A stretch of 64,000 bases of DNA from positions 1 to 64,000 of the forward strand of contig CAJFID010000018.1 in assembly GCA_904380375.1 (NCBI GenBank). The letters run 5' to 3'. Made by a program: the position numbers and the translations under genes. The notes under the pieces are model-generated. The model was not told the DNA's origin. It worked only from the letters and a program-made list of their open reading frames with translations, and did no database searches. Positions 49,862-59,474 of this stretch are shown piece after piece; the stretch's first letter is position 1; every line of letters begins with the position of its first letter. The stretch is from Avimonas intestinalis. Its GTDB lineage: Bacteria; Bacillota; Clostridia; Oscillospirales; Acutalibacteraceae.

Positions 49862-51649
49862 ATGTTCCCTATACGATGGCTGTGGAAAAACATGGAAAAG
49901 AAGTACCGTACGATGTACATAATCGGGCTTCTTCTTTCCGCGGTCACCAGCGCCATGCTGTTGATTAACCCGTATTTAACCTCCCTGTTGATGGACGACG
50001 TCATCATGGCACAAAACCCGGATCCGCTGATCCCGCTGCTGGTGGGGATGCTGGTCGTCCAGCTCACCCGGCTGGGCCTGCGGTTCCTGATGATTATCTC
50101 TTTTGAGAAATCGTCGCAGCACGTGATTTACAACCTGCGGGTACGGCTGTTTGAGGTGCTGCAATACCAGGAAAGCGCGTTCTTTGACCGGAACCGCACC
50201 GGCGACCTGATGACCCGGCTCTCCGGCGACCTGGATTGGTGCCGCCATTTCCTCTCCTACCTGGCCTACCAGGTGGTGGACTGCGTGATCATGTTCACCT
50301 CCACCCTGATTTTCTTCTTTTTCGTCAACTGGCAGCTTACCCTGGCGCTGCTGGCGGTCACCCCCCTGCTAATGGTCATCACCAAGGTATATTCCAAGAT
50401 GGTGCACCCCAAGTTTGTGGCAATGCGCGAGCGCCTGTCCGAGATGAACACCGCCGCGCAGGAGAACATCGCCGGCAACCGGGTGGTCAAGGCCTTCTCC
50501 CGTGAGGAATATGAGAAGGCGCGCTTTCATGAGCGGAACAAGGACTACCGGGACGCCAACCTGGCGATCAACAAGCTGTGGCTCACCTTTTACCCCTTTA
50601 TTGAAACCCTGGCCAACCTGATGACCCTGATTACGGTCTTCCTGGGCGGCGTGTTTATCATCCAGGGGAGCCTGACGGCCGGCGGGCTGTCGATCTTTAC
50701 CTCCCTGTCCTGGGCGATGGCCAACCCCATGCGCAACCTGGGCAACCTCATCAACGATATCCAGCGCTTCTTTACCTCGGCCAACAAAATCATTGAGATT
50801 TACTATGGCCGTCCGCTGATCACCGACCGGACCGACGCGGAGGACCATCCCCAGGTAGAGGGGCACATTACCTTTGACGACGTGTCCTTTTCCTTCGGGC
50901 CGGTCAAGGTGCTCGACCACGTCAGCTTTGACGTCAAGCCGGGGCAGACCTTGGCGATCATGGGGCCGACCGGCTCGGGCAAAACCACGATTATCAACCT
51001 GCTGTCCCGTTTTTACGACGTCAAGGGCGGCTCGGTGCAGCTTGACGGCTGCGACGTCCGCCGGTGGAAGCTCCAGCAGCTGCGGGGTGCGATCGGCACC
51101 GCCACCCAAGAGGTTTTCCTCTTTTCCGACACGGTGGAGGGCAACGTCGTGTTCGGCGACCTCTCCCTGACCGAGGAGGAGGCGCGGGACTTTGCCCGCC
51201 GGGCGGCGGCGGACGATTTCGTCACCAAGATGCCGGAGGGGTACGACACCATTATCGGCGAGCGGGGCGTCGGCCTGTCCGGCGGGCAGAAGCAGCGCAT
51301 CGCGCTGGCCCGCGCCATGGCGGTCCGCCCGGCGGTCCTGGTGCTGGACGACACCACCTCGGCGGTCGATATGGAGACGGAGAAGTACATCCAGGACCAG
51401 CTCCGCCACCTGCCCTTCCCCTGCACCAAGATCATCATCGCCCAGCGGATCTCCTCCGTCAAGGACGCGGACCAGATTATCGTGCTGCAGCACGGCAAGA
51501 TCGCCGAACGCGGCACCCACGAGGAGCTTCTGCGCAACCACGGGTATTACTGGGAAACCTACGCCCTGCAAAACGACCTGCCCGGCGCCGGGCAGGCCGC
51601 GGAGGAAGCGGCGGCCGCGCAGGTCCCGGCGCAAGGAGGTGCTTGCTGA
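49862..51649 (+). CDS. ABC exporter half-transporter with degenerate ATP site
   Basis: The 595-residue protein has an exporter membrane domain (about 1-310, six helices) and an ATPase domain. Walker A is G-P-T-G-S-G-K-T-T and the signature L-S-G-G-Q-K-Q is canonical, but Walker B reads V-L-V-L-D-D with Asp in place of catalytic Glu, and the H-loop is I-I-A-Q-R-I-S with Gln in place of His. This is the usual degenerate site of heterodimeric exporters. ATG 49862 is chosen over an earlier in-frame ATG (49835), since AAAGGA is too close to the first. Its partner follows with TGATG overlap. Confidence 0.93.
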   Translation: MFPIRWLWKNMEKKYRTMYIIGLLLSAVTSAMLLINPYLTSLLMDDVIMAQNPDPLIPLLVGMLVVQLTRLGLRFLMIISFEKSSQHVIYNLRVRLFEVLQYQESAFFDRNRTGDLMTRLSGDLDWCRHFLSYLAYQVVDCVIMFTSTLIFFFFVNWQLTLALLAVTPLLMVITKVYSKMVHPKFVAMRERLSEMNTAAQENIAGNRVVKAFSREEYEKARFHERNKDYRDANLAINKLWLTFYPFIETLANLMTLITVFLGGVFIIQGSLTAGGLSIFTSLSWAMANPMRNLGNLINDIQRFFTSANKIIEIYYGRPLITDRTDAEDHPQVEGHITFDDVSFSFGPVKVLDHVSFDVKPGQTLAIMGPTGSGKTTIINLLSRFYDVKGGSVQLDGCDVRRWKLQQLRGAIGTATQEVFLFSDTVEGNVVFGDLSLTEEEARDFARRAAADDFVTKMPEGYDTIIGERGVGLSGGQKQRIALARAMAVRPAVLVLDDTTSAVDMETEKYIQDQLRHLPFPCTKIIIAQRISSVKDADQIIVLQHGKIAERGTHEELLRNHGYYWETYALQNDLPGAGQAAEEAAAAQVPAQGGAC

Positions 51650-53451
51650 TGGCCAGGAATAAGTTTGACGTGGACGAGACCCTGGAATCCCCCTTTAGCT
51701 TTGCCCACCTGAAACGCGCTTTTAAGTACATCAAGCGGCACAAATGGCAGATGGTGCTGGCGCTCGTGCTCAGCGCCATGGCCAGCATCGCGGGACTGTT
51801 CGGCCCCAAGGTCATGCAGTGGGTGCTGGATGAGGCGGTGCCCGAGAAGGATTTCGGCCTGATGGCCCGGCTGGCGGTATTTTTTGTCGGCCTGACCCTG
51901 CTCAGCATCCTGTTCACCACCATCCGCTCCCGCATCATGGCCCATGTCAGCCAGGACATCATCTACGACATCCGGGAGGATCTGTTCGCCCATCTGCAAA
52001 AGCTGCCCTTCAGCTATTACGATTCCCGCCCGGCCGGCAAAATCCTGGTGCGGGTCATCAACTACGTCAACTCGGTCGCCGACATGCTTTCCAACGGGAT
52101 CATCAACATGGTGCTGGAGATCTTCAACATCCTGTTCATCGTTATCTTCATGTTCTCCACCGACGTGATCCTGTCGTTGATTATCATCGCCGGCCTGCCG
52201 GTGTTCGTGGCGATCATCCTTTTCCTCAAGCCCCGGCAACGCAAGGCCTGGCAGGTGCAGTCCAACAAAAACTCCAACTACAACGCCTACCTGGCGGAGA
52301 GCATCGACGGCGTGCGGGTCAGCCAGCTCTTCACCCGGCAGGAGGAAAACCTCAGCATCATGCGCCGCCTGGCCGAAGCCTGCCGCCAGGCGTGGATGAA
52401 GGCGATCTACATCAACAACTCGGTGTGGGTATCCTCCGAGGTGCTCACCCAGATCGTGTTCACCTTCATGTATATTGCCGGCGTTTACTGGATGGGCGGC
52501 GCCTTTGTTTCCTTCGGCGTCATCATGGCCATGGGCAACTACGTCAGCCGCTTCTGGCAGCCGATCACCAACCTGGCCAACATCTACAACAACTTCATCA
52601 ACAACATCGCCTATCTGGAGCGCATCTTTGAAACCATGGACGAGCCGGTCGTGGTCGACGACCTGCCCGGCGCCGTCGATCTGCCCGAGATCCAGGGCAA
52701 AGTGACCTTCCAAGACGTCACCTTCGCCTATGAGCCGGGGATCAACATCCTTGAACACCTCAACTTTACCGCCGAAGCGGGCCAAAGCATCGCCTTGGTC
52801 GGCCCCACCGGCGCGGGCAAGACCACGGTGGTCAACCTGATCAGCCGCTTTTACAACCTCACCGGCGGCGCGGTTATTGTGGACGGCGAATACGACATCT
52901 CCCGCGTGACCCTGCATTCCCTGCGCACCCAGATGGGGATCATGCTGCAGGACAGCTTTATCTTCAGCGGCACCATCATGGACAACATCCGCTACGGCCG
53001 GCTGGACGCGACGGACGAGGAGGTCATGGCCGCCGCCAAGGCGGTGCGCGCCCATGAATTCATCAGCGAGATGGAGCGCGGGTATTACACCGAGGTCAAT
53101 GAGCGGGGGAGCCGGCTCTCCCAGGGGCAAAAGCAGCTGATCGCGTTTGCCCGCACCCTGCTGTCCGACCCCAAGATTCTGATCCTGGACGAAGCCACGT
53201 CCTCCATTGACACCAAAACCGAGCGGCTTTTGCAGGAGGGCATCCAGGCGCTGCTCAAGGGGCGCACCTCCTTCATCATCGCCCACCGCCTGTCCACCAT
53301 CAAAAACTGCGACAAGATCCTGTACATCGGCAACAAGGGCATCCTGGAGCAGGGCAGCCACGACGAGCTGCTGGCCAAGCACGGGCTGTATTATGCCCTC
53401 TACACCGCGCAGGCGCAGGACCAAGGGGTGGCGGTGCCCGCCGGGAGCTAA
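51649..53451 (+). CDS. ABC exporter half-transporter (catalytic partner)
   Basis: The 600-residue partner has a long membrane domain and an ATPase with G-P-T-G-A-G-K-T-T, canonical Walker B I-L-I-L-D-E-A-T-S-S and H-loop A-H-R-L-S, but a modified signature, R-L-S-Q-G-Q-K-Q. In the heterodimer its Walker sites meet the partner's intact signature to form the hydrolysing site. The start codon overlaps the upstream stop by one base. Homologues export lipids, peptides or drugs; the substrate is not predictable. Confidence 0.94.
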   Translation: MARNKFDVDETLESPFSFAHLKRAFKYIKRHKWQMVLALVLSAMASIAGLFGPKVMQWVLDEAVPEKDFGLMARLAVFFVGLTLLSILFTTIRSRIMAHVSQDIIYDIREDLFAHLQKLPFSYYDSRPAGKILVRVINYVNSVADMLSNGIINMVLEIFNILFIVIFMFSTDVILSLIIIAGLPVFVAIILFLKPRQRKAWQVQSNKNSNYNAYLAESIDGVRVSQLFTRQEENLSIMRRLAEACRQAWMKAIYINNSVWVSSEVLTQIVFTFMYIAGVYWMGGAFVSFGVIMAMGNYVSRFWQPITNLANIYNNFINNIAYLERIFETMDEPVVVDDLPGAVDLPEIQGKVTFQDVTFAYEPGINILEHLNFTAEAGQSIALVGPTGAGKTTVVNLISRFYNLTGGAVIVDGEYDISRVTLHSLRTQMGIMLQDSFIFSGTIMDNIRYGRLDATDEEVMAAAKAVRAHEFISEMERGYYTEVNERGSRLSQGQKQLIAFARTLLSDPKILILDEATSSIDTKTERLLQEGIQALLKGRTSFIIAHRLSTIKNCDKILYIGNKGILEQGSHDELLAKHGLYYALYTAQAQDQGVAVPAGS

Positions 53452-53520
53452 GCAGGGCCCGGCGAGGTCGCTTATGTGCCCCGCAGGCGTCCAAAGCGGC
53501 GCGCCTCCCAAAAATAAGCC

Positions 53521-53553
53521 GCGGGCGCCTGCTGGCAGGCGCCCGCTTTGTTT
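53521..53553 (+). terminator. Terminator after the ABC exporter genes
   Basis: GCGGGCGCCTGC (53521-53532) pairs with GCAGGCGCCCGC (53535-53546), then a T-rich tail. The loop is only 2 nt, so pairing at the tip probably opens. Confidence 0.8.
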
Positions 53554-53582
53554 GAACAGCCCCTACGAAAGGAGTTTTTTCG

Positions 53583-54098
53583 ATGTCCGTACTTTTGCGA
53601 AAATGGCGTTCCGAGGACGCCCCCGCCATCGCCCGCCTGGCCGACAACCCCAAGGTTTCCGCCAACCTCCGGGATGTTTTCCCCTACCCGTATACCCTTC
53701 AGGACGCGGTCGACTACGCCGCCTTCTGCATTGGGGCAGACGAGGAAAAGCAGTGGATCCGGATGATTGAAGTGGATGGGCAGCCTGCCGGGAGCGTTAC
53801 CCTCACCTTGGGCGGGGACGTCTACCGGCGGAGCGCGGAGCTCGGCTACTGGCTGGGGGAGCCCTACTGGGGCCGGGGGGTCATGACCCAGGCGGTCAAA
53901 GCCGCCTGCCGCGAGGCCTTCGCCCGATGGGACATCGTGCGCATCTATGCCGAGCCCTTCGCCCGCAACGCGGCCTCCCGCCGGGTGCTCGAAAAGGCCG
54001 GCTTCACCCTTGAGGGCGTGATGCGGGCCGGGGTGTGCAAGAGGGGGGAAATCCTCGACTACTGCATGTACGCGCTGCTGCGGCAGGACGCGGAATAA
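53583..54098 (+). CDS. RimJ/RimL-type GNAT acetyltransferase
   Basis: The 171-residue protein matches the RimL family: N-P-K-V-S-A-N-L-R-D-V-F-P-Y-P-Y-T near the N-terminus, G-Y-W-L-G-E-P-Y-W-G-R-G-V-M-T-Q-A-V and F-A-R-N-A-A-S-R-R-V-L-E-K-A-G-F-T-L-E-G. These enzymes acetylate protein N-termini or small amines; specificity is unknown. GGAG precedes ATG 53583 by about 9 nt. It stands alone between two terminators. Confidence 0.9.
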   Translation: MSVLLRKWRSEDAPAIARLADNPKVSANLRDVFPYPYTLQDAVDYAAFCIGADEEKQWIRMIEVDGQPAGSVTLTLGGDVYRRSAELGYWLGEPYWGRGVMTQAVKAACREAFARWDIVRIYAEPFARNAASRRVLEKAGFTLEGVMRAGVCKRGEILDYCMYALLRQDAE

Positions 54099-54159
54099 AC
54101 GAGGCCGGGCAGCTGCACGCCCCCGCACGCGCAAATCCCATAGAAATACCGGCAACAGG

Positions 54160-54198
54160 GCCGCTCCGATCCCGGCGATCGGGGCGGCTCCGCGGTTT
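54160..54198 (+). terminator. Weak terminator after the RimL-type gene
   Basis: GCCGCTCCGATC (54160-54171) pairs with GATCGGGGCGGC (54177-54188). The T-run is short and interrupted. Confidence 0.5.
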
Positions 54199-54635
54199 TA
54201 TGGAGTATAGCAGCCCGCGGCCGCCGATCCCCTGAGCTTGGCTGCGGCGGAAGCAGGACATGCCGTCCCCAGCCAGGGGCCGGCCGGATACGGGAGATCC
54301 CCAGCGGCGCGGCCAGCGCGCAGCGGTCCCCCCTCTTAATTTCCCCTCCAAGCCGAGCGGAAGCAGGCAGGCCCGGCGCGTCCGCGCCTCCCCTTTTGAG
54401 GAACCGCCGTGGGTGGCCGGTTTCGCCGCCAAAATATGCTGTGGGCATCTCCCGGCGCCTCCCGGCCTCTTCCCGGCGCCCCCTCCGGCAAAAAAATTTC
54501 AATTTCCGCTTCTTCCCCCACCTAACAAAGCCGCCTTGGCAAAGACTATATCGATGAACATGTTCAAAGCCGGGGCGAGCGTCCCCGCCCCTTTCCCCGC
54601 GGGGACGTCCATCCCTCCATTTTCAAGGAGACATT
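54199..54635 (+). other. Gene-free GC-rich spacer before the sigma-factor gene
   Basis: About 440 nt upstream of the sigma factor show no supported gene or recognisable RNA. A weak TTGGCA near 54535 and an AAGGAGA site directly before the ATG (54636) are the only signals I see. Confidence 0.4.
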
Positions 54636-56297
54636 ATGGACAGGAATTCCTTGCTGGCCGTCCTGGATCCGGCTTTTCTGGACCAGCTGTACGGCTTCTG
54701 CTACCGCCGCTGCCCCGGCAGTGCCCAGGCCGAGGACCTCTGCTCGGAAATCGTGCTCGCCGTGGTAGAAGCCGCGCGGCAGCCGGGAGAGGTCGCCGTA
54801 CCCGAGGCCTTTATTTGGAAAATCGCGCACAACGTGTGGGCCGACCGCGCCCGCCTCCAGCGGCGGGAGGCTGGCTATTCGGCCGCCGGCGACCCGGAGG
54901 ATCTGCTGGCTCGGCTCCCTTTGCCGGAAGGCGCCGGGGCGGGCCCGGGGCAGGCGCTGGAGCAGGAGGAGACCATACAGCGCATTTTCCGGGAAATCGC
55001 CTTCCTCTCCAAAGCGTACCGGGAGGTCATGATCCTGCGCTATTTGGAAGGGATGCCCATCCCCGCCGTCGCGAAGGCGCTGGGCCTCCCCGCCAACACG
55101 GTGCGCCAGCGGCTGTTTTATGCAAGGAATGCGGTGAGAAACGAGGTGGCAAAAGAAATGGCAAACAGAGAAGACACGATGAACAGGCCTTTATCCCTGC
55201 AACAGGTGGATTATGAAATGATTGGCACTGGCCAGCCGGGTACGGGAAACCCCTGGGACCTCTGCTGCGACCGGCAGTTTTCCCGGCATGTGCTCTGGCT
55301 CTGCCGGAATAAGGCGGCCACCGCCAAGGAAATCGCCCAAACGCTCAACGTCCCCATGCCGTATGTCGAAGAGGAGCTCGAGCTCCAGTGCGGCGGAGGC
55401 GCCAACGGGTACGGCTTGCTGCGGCGGCTGGATGGCGGCCGGTATATCAACAATTTTATCCTGCTTAGCCAGGCGGAGCTGCGGGAAGCGCAGGCGGTCT
55501 ACACACAGCGCATCCCGATGATCTGCCGGCAAACCGCGGATTTTGTAGAGGCACACCAGCAGGAATACCTGGACTATCCCTATCTCAACAAAACGGTAAC
55601 GCGGAACCTGGTGCTTTGGCAGCAGATCCACGCCATTGCCGGCTCCTTCTGCGGCCTAGTGGGCCGGACCTTACGGGAAAAGTACCTGGCGGATGTCCCC
55701 CGCGCCGAACGCCCCTTCACCATCTACGGGTACCGGCGGGACGGCGAGGCCGGCAGCCTGTTTGGGCTCGATTCCTCCCAGGCGTACGGCTTGTGCGGAT
55801 ATGCCTGCGTGGAAGTGTACAACCTATACAACGATGAGATCCATCCCCATTTCCGCGCCGGCCACAACATTGCCGCCGATCCGGCGCTGCTGCTGGCCGT
55901 CCGGGCCATTGGCGGCCTGCCGGTTTCCCGCTTAACCGAAGAGGAAAAGGAGCAGGCGGCCAAGGCAATCGCCTGCGGCTATCTCTACCGGGAGGGGGAC
56001 ACGCTGTATACCAAGATCCTGGTCTCCCGGCGGGAGGACGGCGAGTCGCTGTTTGCGGTAAGCCGCCGGCTGGAGGAGGTCCTGCAACCGGAAGCCGAGG
56101 ACGCGGCGGCGGCTATCGCCAAGCTGGTGCGTGCCCGGGTACCGGAGCATCTGTGGGGGGATTACCCCCGCTTCAACTCCCTGGCGAACCTGCCGGTTGC
56201 GCCCAAACTGGCGGAAGCCCTGGCCAAGCGCGGCTTGCTGGCCCCGCCCGAAAACGGCATCGGCGCCGAGGGATGCTGGATGCTGGTCAGCAAATAA
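54636..56297 (+). CDS. ECF-like sigma factor with large C-terminal extension
   Basis: The 553-residue protein begins with sigma-70 region 2 (about 10-78: L-Y-G-F-C-Y-R-R-C-P-G-S-A-Q-A-E-D-L, W-K-I-A-H-N-V-W-A-D) and region 4 (about 112-172: R-E-V-M-I-L-R-Y-L-E-G-M-P-I-P-A-V-A-K-A-L-G-L). Then about 370 residues have no sigma homology: a winged-helix-like segment (A-K-E-I-A-Q-T-L-N-V-P-M-P-Y-V) and a mixed alpha/beta region. AAGGAGA precedes ATG 54636. ECF factors are normally near 180 residues and are held by anti-sigma factors; none is encoded nearby. The extension may sense a signal in cis. Confidence 0.85.
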   Translation: MDRNSLLAVLDPAFLDQLYGFCYRRCPGSAQAEDLCSEIVLAVVEAARQPGEVAVPEAFIWKIAHNVWADRARLQRREAGYSAAGDPEDLLARLPLPEGAGAGPGQALEQEETIQRIFREIAFLSKAYREVMILRYLEGMPIPAVAKALGLPANTVRQRLFYARNAVRNEVAKEMANREDTMNRPLSLQQVDYEMIGTGQPGTGNPWDLCCDRQFSRHVLWLCRNKAATAKEIAQTLNVPMPYVEEELELQCGGGANGYGLLRRLDGGRYINNFILLSQAELREAQAVYTQRIPMICRQTADFVEAHQQEYLDYPYLNKTVTRNLVLWQQIHAIAGSFCGLVGRTLREKYLADVPRAERPFTIYGYRRDGEAGSLFGLDSSQAYGLCGYACVEVYNLYNDEIHPHFRAGHNIAADPALLLAVRAIGGLPVSRLTEEEKEQAAKAIACGYLYREGDTLYTKILVSRREDGESLFAVSRRLEEVLQPEAEDAAAAIAKLVRARVPEHLWGDYPRFNSLANLPVAPKLAEALAKRGLLAPPENGIGAEGCWMLVSK

Positions 56298-56332
56298 AAC
56301 CGCATCCCCGCGCATCTCCTTCCGCCCCCAAA

Positions 56333-56366
56333 AGCAGCCCCTCCTACCGGAGGGGCTGTTTTGCTT
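56333..56366 (+). terminator. Terminator of the sigma-factor gene
   Basis: CAGCCCCTCC (56335-56344) pairs with GGAGGGGCTG (56349-56358), followed by TTTTGCTT. Confidence 0.85.
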
Positions 56367-56444
56367 CCTCCGGCCGGAAAGGGGCCTGCCTCTTTTGGGG
56401 GAAGCCGGCGCGGGGTCCGGTTGCGCCAAAAAGCCACGGGCAGG

Positions 56445-56487
56445 AAAAACGGCGCAGAGGGGCTCCCTCTGCGCCGTTTCCCTTTTA
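56445..56487 (-). terminator. Terminator of the transketolase genes
   Basis: AAACGGCGCAGAGGG (56447-56461) pairs with CCCTCTGCGCCGTTT (56465-56479). On the minus strand it ends in a T-run just after the tkt stop. Confidence 0.82.
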
Positions 56488-56498
56488 TGCCGTCCGGG

Positions 56499-57446
56499 TT
56501 ATTTCTTCATCGCGAGCGCCTGCTTGGCCTTGGCGACGATGTTTTCTGCGCACAGGCCGAAGACCTTGAGCAGCTCCGCCGCCGGGCCGGACTTGCCGAA
56601 CACGTCGTTGACGCCGACCCGCACCACCGGCACCGGGGCGGCCTCGCAGACCACCTCGGCCACCGCGCTTCCCAGGCCGCCGATGATGTTGTGCTCCTCC
56701 ACCGTGACGAGCGCCCCGGTCTCCTTAGCCGCCGCGATCACGATGTCGCGGTCAATCGGCTTAATGGTGGCCATATTGATCACGCGGGCCTGGATGCCCT
56801 CGTTCTTGAGCTGCTCCGCCGCCGCGAGCGCCTCGGAAACCATCAGGCCGGTGGCGATAACCGTCACGTCCTTGCCCTCGGTCAAAACGGAGCCCTTGCC
56901 GACCTCAAAACGGTAGGACTGGTCAAAGATCACCGGGGCGGCCAGCCGGCCGAACCGCATGTACACCGGGCCGTTGATCTCCATCGCCGCGCGCATCGCC
57001 TTTTTGGTTTCGACGTCGTCGGCGGGGTTGATAATGGTCATGCCGGGGATGGTGCGCATCAGGGCGATGTCCTCGCAGCACTGGTGGGTCGCGCCGTCCT
57101 CGCCCACCGAGATGCCGGCGTGGGTTGCGCCGATCTTGACGTTGAGGTGGGGATAGCCGATTGAATTGCGCACCTGCTCAAACGCGCGGCCGGCCGCGAA
57201 CATCGCGAACGAGGACGCGAACACCTGCTTGCCGGCGGCGGCCAGCCCGGCCGCGATGCCGATCATATTGCATTCCGCGATGCCGCAGTCGAAAAAGCGG
57301 TCGGGATACGCCTTTTTAAAAGTCCCGGTTTTGGTCGCGGCCGCGAGGTCGGCGTCCAGCACCACCAGGTTGGGATACTCCTTCGCGAGCTCGACCAGCC
57401 CTTCGCCGTACGACTCGCGCGTTGCCTTCTTTATCACGTCAGCCAT
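56499..57446 (-). CDS. Transketolase, C-terminal subunit
   Basis: The 315-residue protein is the pyrimidine-binding and C-terminal part of a split transketolase. D-C-G-I-A-E-C-N-M-I-G-I-A-A-G-L-A, with the catalytic Glu, and H-A-G-I-S-V-G-E-D-G-A-T-H-Q are present. It needs the N-terminal subunit encoded just upstream (32-nt spacer). Together they move two-carbon units in the pentose phosphate pathway with TPP, linking lyxose/xylulose sugars to central metabolism. The gene ends before a good terminator. Confidence 0.96.
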   Translation of the reverse strand: MADVIKKATRESYGEGLVELAKEYPNLVVLDADLAAATKTGTFKKAYPDRFFDCGIAECNMIGIAAGLAAAGKQVFASSFAMFAAGRAFEQVRNSIGYPHLNVKIGATHAGISVGEDGATHQCCEDIALMRTIPGMTIINPADDVETKKAMRAAMEINGPVYMRFGRLAAPVIFDQSYRFEVGKGSVLTEGKDVTVIATGLMVSEALAAAEQLKNEGIQARVINMATIKPIDRDIVIAAAKETGALVTVEEHNIIGGLGSAVAEVVCEAAPVPVVRVGVNDVFGKSGPAAELLKVFGLCAENIVAKAKQALAMKK

Positions 57447-57478
57447 GCTTTTCCTTCCTTTCTTCCCGAGCGGCGGGC

Positions 57479-58321
57479 TTACGCCTCAAGCGCCGTCAGC
57501 GTCTCGCCGAGCTCCTTCATCGCCTGGTCGTACTGCTCCTTATTCGGGGCGGTGCCGTGCCAGGAGACCTGGTTCTCCATAAACGAAACGCCTTTGCCCT
57601 TGACGCTGTGCTGGATAATCGCCGTCGGCTTCTCCTTGCAGGCGCGGGCCGCCTCAAACGCCGCCTCAATCTGGTCAAAGTCGTGCGCGTCAATCACAAT
57701 CACGTTGAAGCCGAAGGCCGCGAATTTTTCCGGGATCGGGTAGGGCGAATTGACCTGGTCGACCGGGCCGTCAATCTGCAGGCCGTTGTTGTCAACCACG
57801 ATGCAGAGGTTGTCCAGCTTTTTGGCGGCAGCGAACATCGCGGCCTCCCAGACCTGGCCCTCTTCAATCTCGCCGTCGCCCAGGACGGCGTACACCCGCC
57901 AGTCCGCGTGATCGAGCTTGCCGGCCAGCGCCATGCCGCAGGCCGCGGAGATGCCCTGCCCCAGCGAGCCGGTGGACATATCGACGCCGGGGGTGCCCTT
58001 CATATCGGGATGGCCCTGCAGCATGGCCCCCGTGTGGCGCAGGCTCTTGAGCTCGTCCCACGGGAAAAAGCCCTTGAGCGCCAGCGCGCTGTACAGCGCG
58101 GGGGCGGTGTGCCCCTTGGACAGCACCAGGCGGTCGCGGCCCGGGGCCTTGGGCTCCTTCGGGTCCACCTTCATCTCCTGAAAATAGAGGTACGCCAGCG
58201 TGTCGGCAATCGAGAGGGAGCCGCCGGGGTGGCCGCTTTTGGCATTGAACGTCCCTTCAATGACCCCCATACGGATCTTGGTTGCCAGGACCGACAGACG
58301 CTTTTTCAGCGCAGCATCCAT
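57479..58321 (-). CDS. Transketolase, N-terminal (TPP-binding) subunit
   Basis: The 280-residue protein starts at ATG 58321 (M-D-A-A-L-K-K-R-L). TPP-binding motif G-D-G-E-I-E-E-G-Q-V-W-E-A-A with D-N-N-G-L-Q-I is clear, as are G-H-P-G-G-S-L-S and S-T-G-S-L-G-Q-G. A longer in-frame start adds a Cys/Arg-rich stretch and is rejected. Split transketolases are common in Clostridia. The genes are transcribed as one unit. Confidence 0.95.
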   Translation of the reverse strand: MDAALKKRLSVLATKIRMGVIEGTFNAKSGHPGGSLSIADTLAYLYFQEMKVDPKEPKAPGRDRLVLSKGHTAPALYSALALKGFFPWDELKSLRHTGAMLQGHPDMKGTPGVDMSTGSLGQGISAACGMALAGKLDHADWRVYAVLGDGEIEEGQVWEAAMFAAAKKLDNLCIVVDNNGLQIDGPVDQVNSPYPIPEKFAAFGFNVIVIDAHDFDQIEAAFEAARACKEKPTAIIQHSVKGKGVSFMENQVSWHGTAPNKEQYDQAMKELGETLTALEA

Positions 58322-58659
58322 ATTTTTCCTTCCTTTCCCATTATCACGAGTTCGGCATCCGTACCTTCCAGCCGGAAAAGGCCGGCACGGCTTGGCCGCA
58401 GAAACGAGAAACGCGGCGCGTTTCTTTCCAACCGCCATTATAGCATGGAAGCGCCGGCATGGCTAGCCCGCGCCCGGATTTTTTCCGTTTTTCCCGAAAA
58501 ATGCAGGCCAGGCGGCCGGATGTCGCGCACTTCACCGAGTAGGAGCATCCCGGCCGGTGGCGGAAGCGCGGTTTCCCCCGCGCGCCGGCAAACGGAACAG
58601 CCTCCGAAATCCGGCCATGCGGGCGGAACGCCGGTAAAGCCGCGCCAGTGCCGGGGGGA

Positions 58660-58718
58660 AGGAATAAGAAGGAATAAGAAGGAATAAAAAAACGCCCGGC
58701 CTATTGGCTGGACGTTTT
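58660..58718 (-). terminator. 5S rRNA terminator with a short tandem repeat
   Basis: AACGCCCGGCC pairs with GGCTGGACGTT through a 4-nt loop (about 58691-58717), two pairs being G-T. On the minus strand a run of seven T residues follows, then three copies of a 10-bp GGAATAAGAA-type repeat (58660-58690 on the plus strand). Confidence 0.78.
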
Positions 58719-58721
58719 GTG

Positions 58722-58847
<126 letters not shown>

Positions 58848-58976
58848 CAAAATGCAAGGGTTATTTTCCGATTTTTTCAATTTTTGAGAAACGGGCGCGC
58901 CGCCCCGTGAGAGGCGGCAGGAACGGCCCCTCCTGCCCCAGAGGCTCCGCCCGGCCAGCGCCACCGCCGGCATCGG

Positions 58977-59474
58977 TTAATACTGCCGCAGGCCCCAAAA
59001 AAGCATCTGCATCCCGATCCAAATCCCGAACGCAACCGCCAAGGCAACGATCACCGCCAGGGCGACGATCCACAGGATCAGGAAAAGACGGCGGCGGCGG
59101 GCATACAGCGCAGCCTGCTCCGGCGGAAGGGACGGGGCCGGCAGCCCGCAGGCCGGGCAGACCGCGGGGTACGGGCCGCCGGGATAGGCGGGAGGGAGGA
59201 AATTCCCGCAGCGCTCGCAGCGGGAGGGCTGGTTCCTGGAGGATACCGTGATGATCAGATAAATCAGTGCGGCGATATCAAAAAGGCCGGATAAAATCCC
59301 CCAAAGCACGGCGTTGGGGTTACGGCGGTATTTCGCGTCGTTATACACGCAAAGCCCCAGGAACACTGCCGCCAGCACGGCGAGCAGCCCCACCGCAGCC
59401 AAAACGATCACGAAAAATGAAAACTCCACACGGATCTGCGAATAGTCCTGCGTATGCCCCCAAAAATTGTTCAT
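58977..59474 (-). CDS. Zinc-ribbon membrane protein (paralogue 1)
   Basis: The 165-residue protein has two or three hydrophobic segments: a first helix near 20-42, then Y-N-D-A-K-Y-R-R-N-P-N-A and a second near 58-78, a C-X2-C ... C-X2-C zinc ribbon (C-E-R-C-G-N-F-L-P-P and C-P-A-C-G-L-P-A-P) and a C-terminal helix. It closely resembles the next gene upstream, showing a tandem duplication. ATG 59474 follows GGGGGAGAGGGCG. The function is unknown; the cytoplasmic zinc ribbon between membrane spans is the main visible feature. Confidence 0.8.
   Translation of the reverse strand: MNNFWGHTQDYSQIRVEFSFFVIVLAAVGLLAVLAAVFLGLCVYNDAKYRRNPNAVLWGILSGLFDIAALIYLIITVSSRNQPSRCERCGNFLPPAYPGGPYPAVCPACGLPAPSLPPEQAALYARRRRLFLILWIVALAVIVALAVAFGIWIGMQMLFWGLRQY

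Noticed and set aside
58660..58690. Short 10-bp repeats as a possible CRISPR or satellite array
   Set aside because: Only three copies without spacers; better explained as a small slippage repeat after the 5S terminator.
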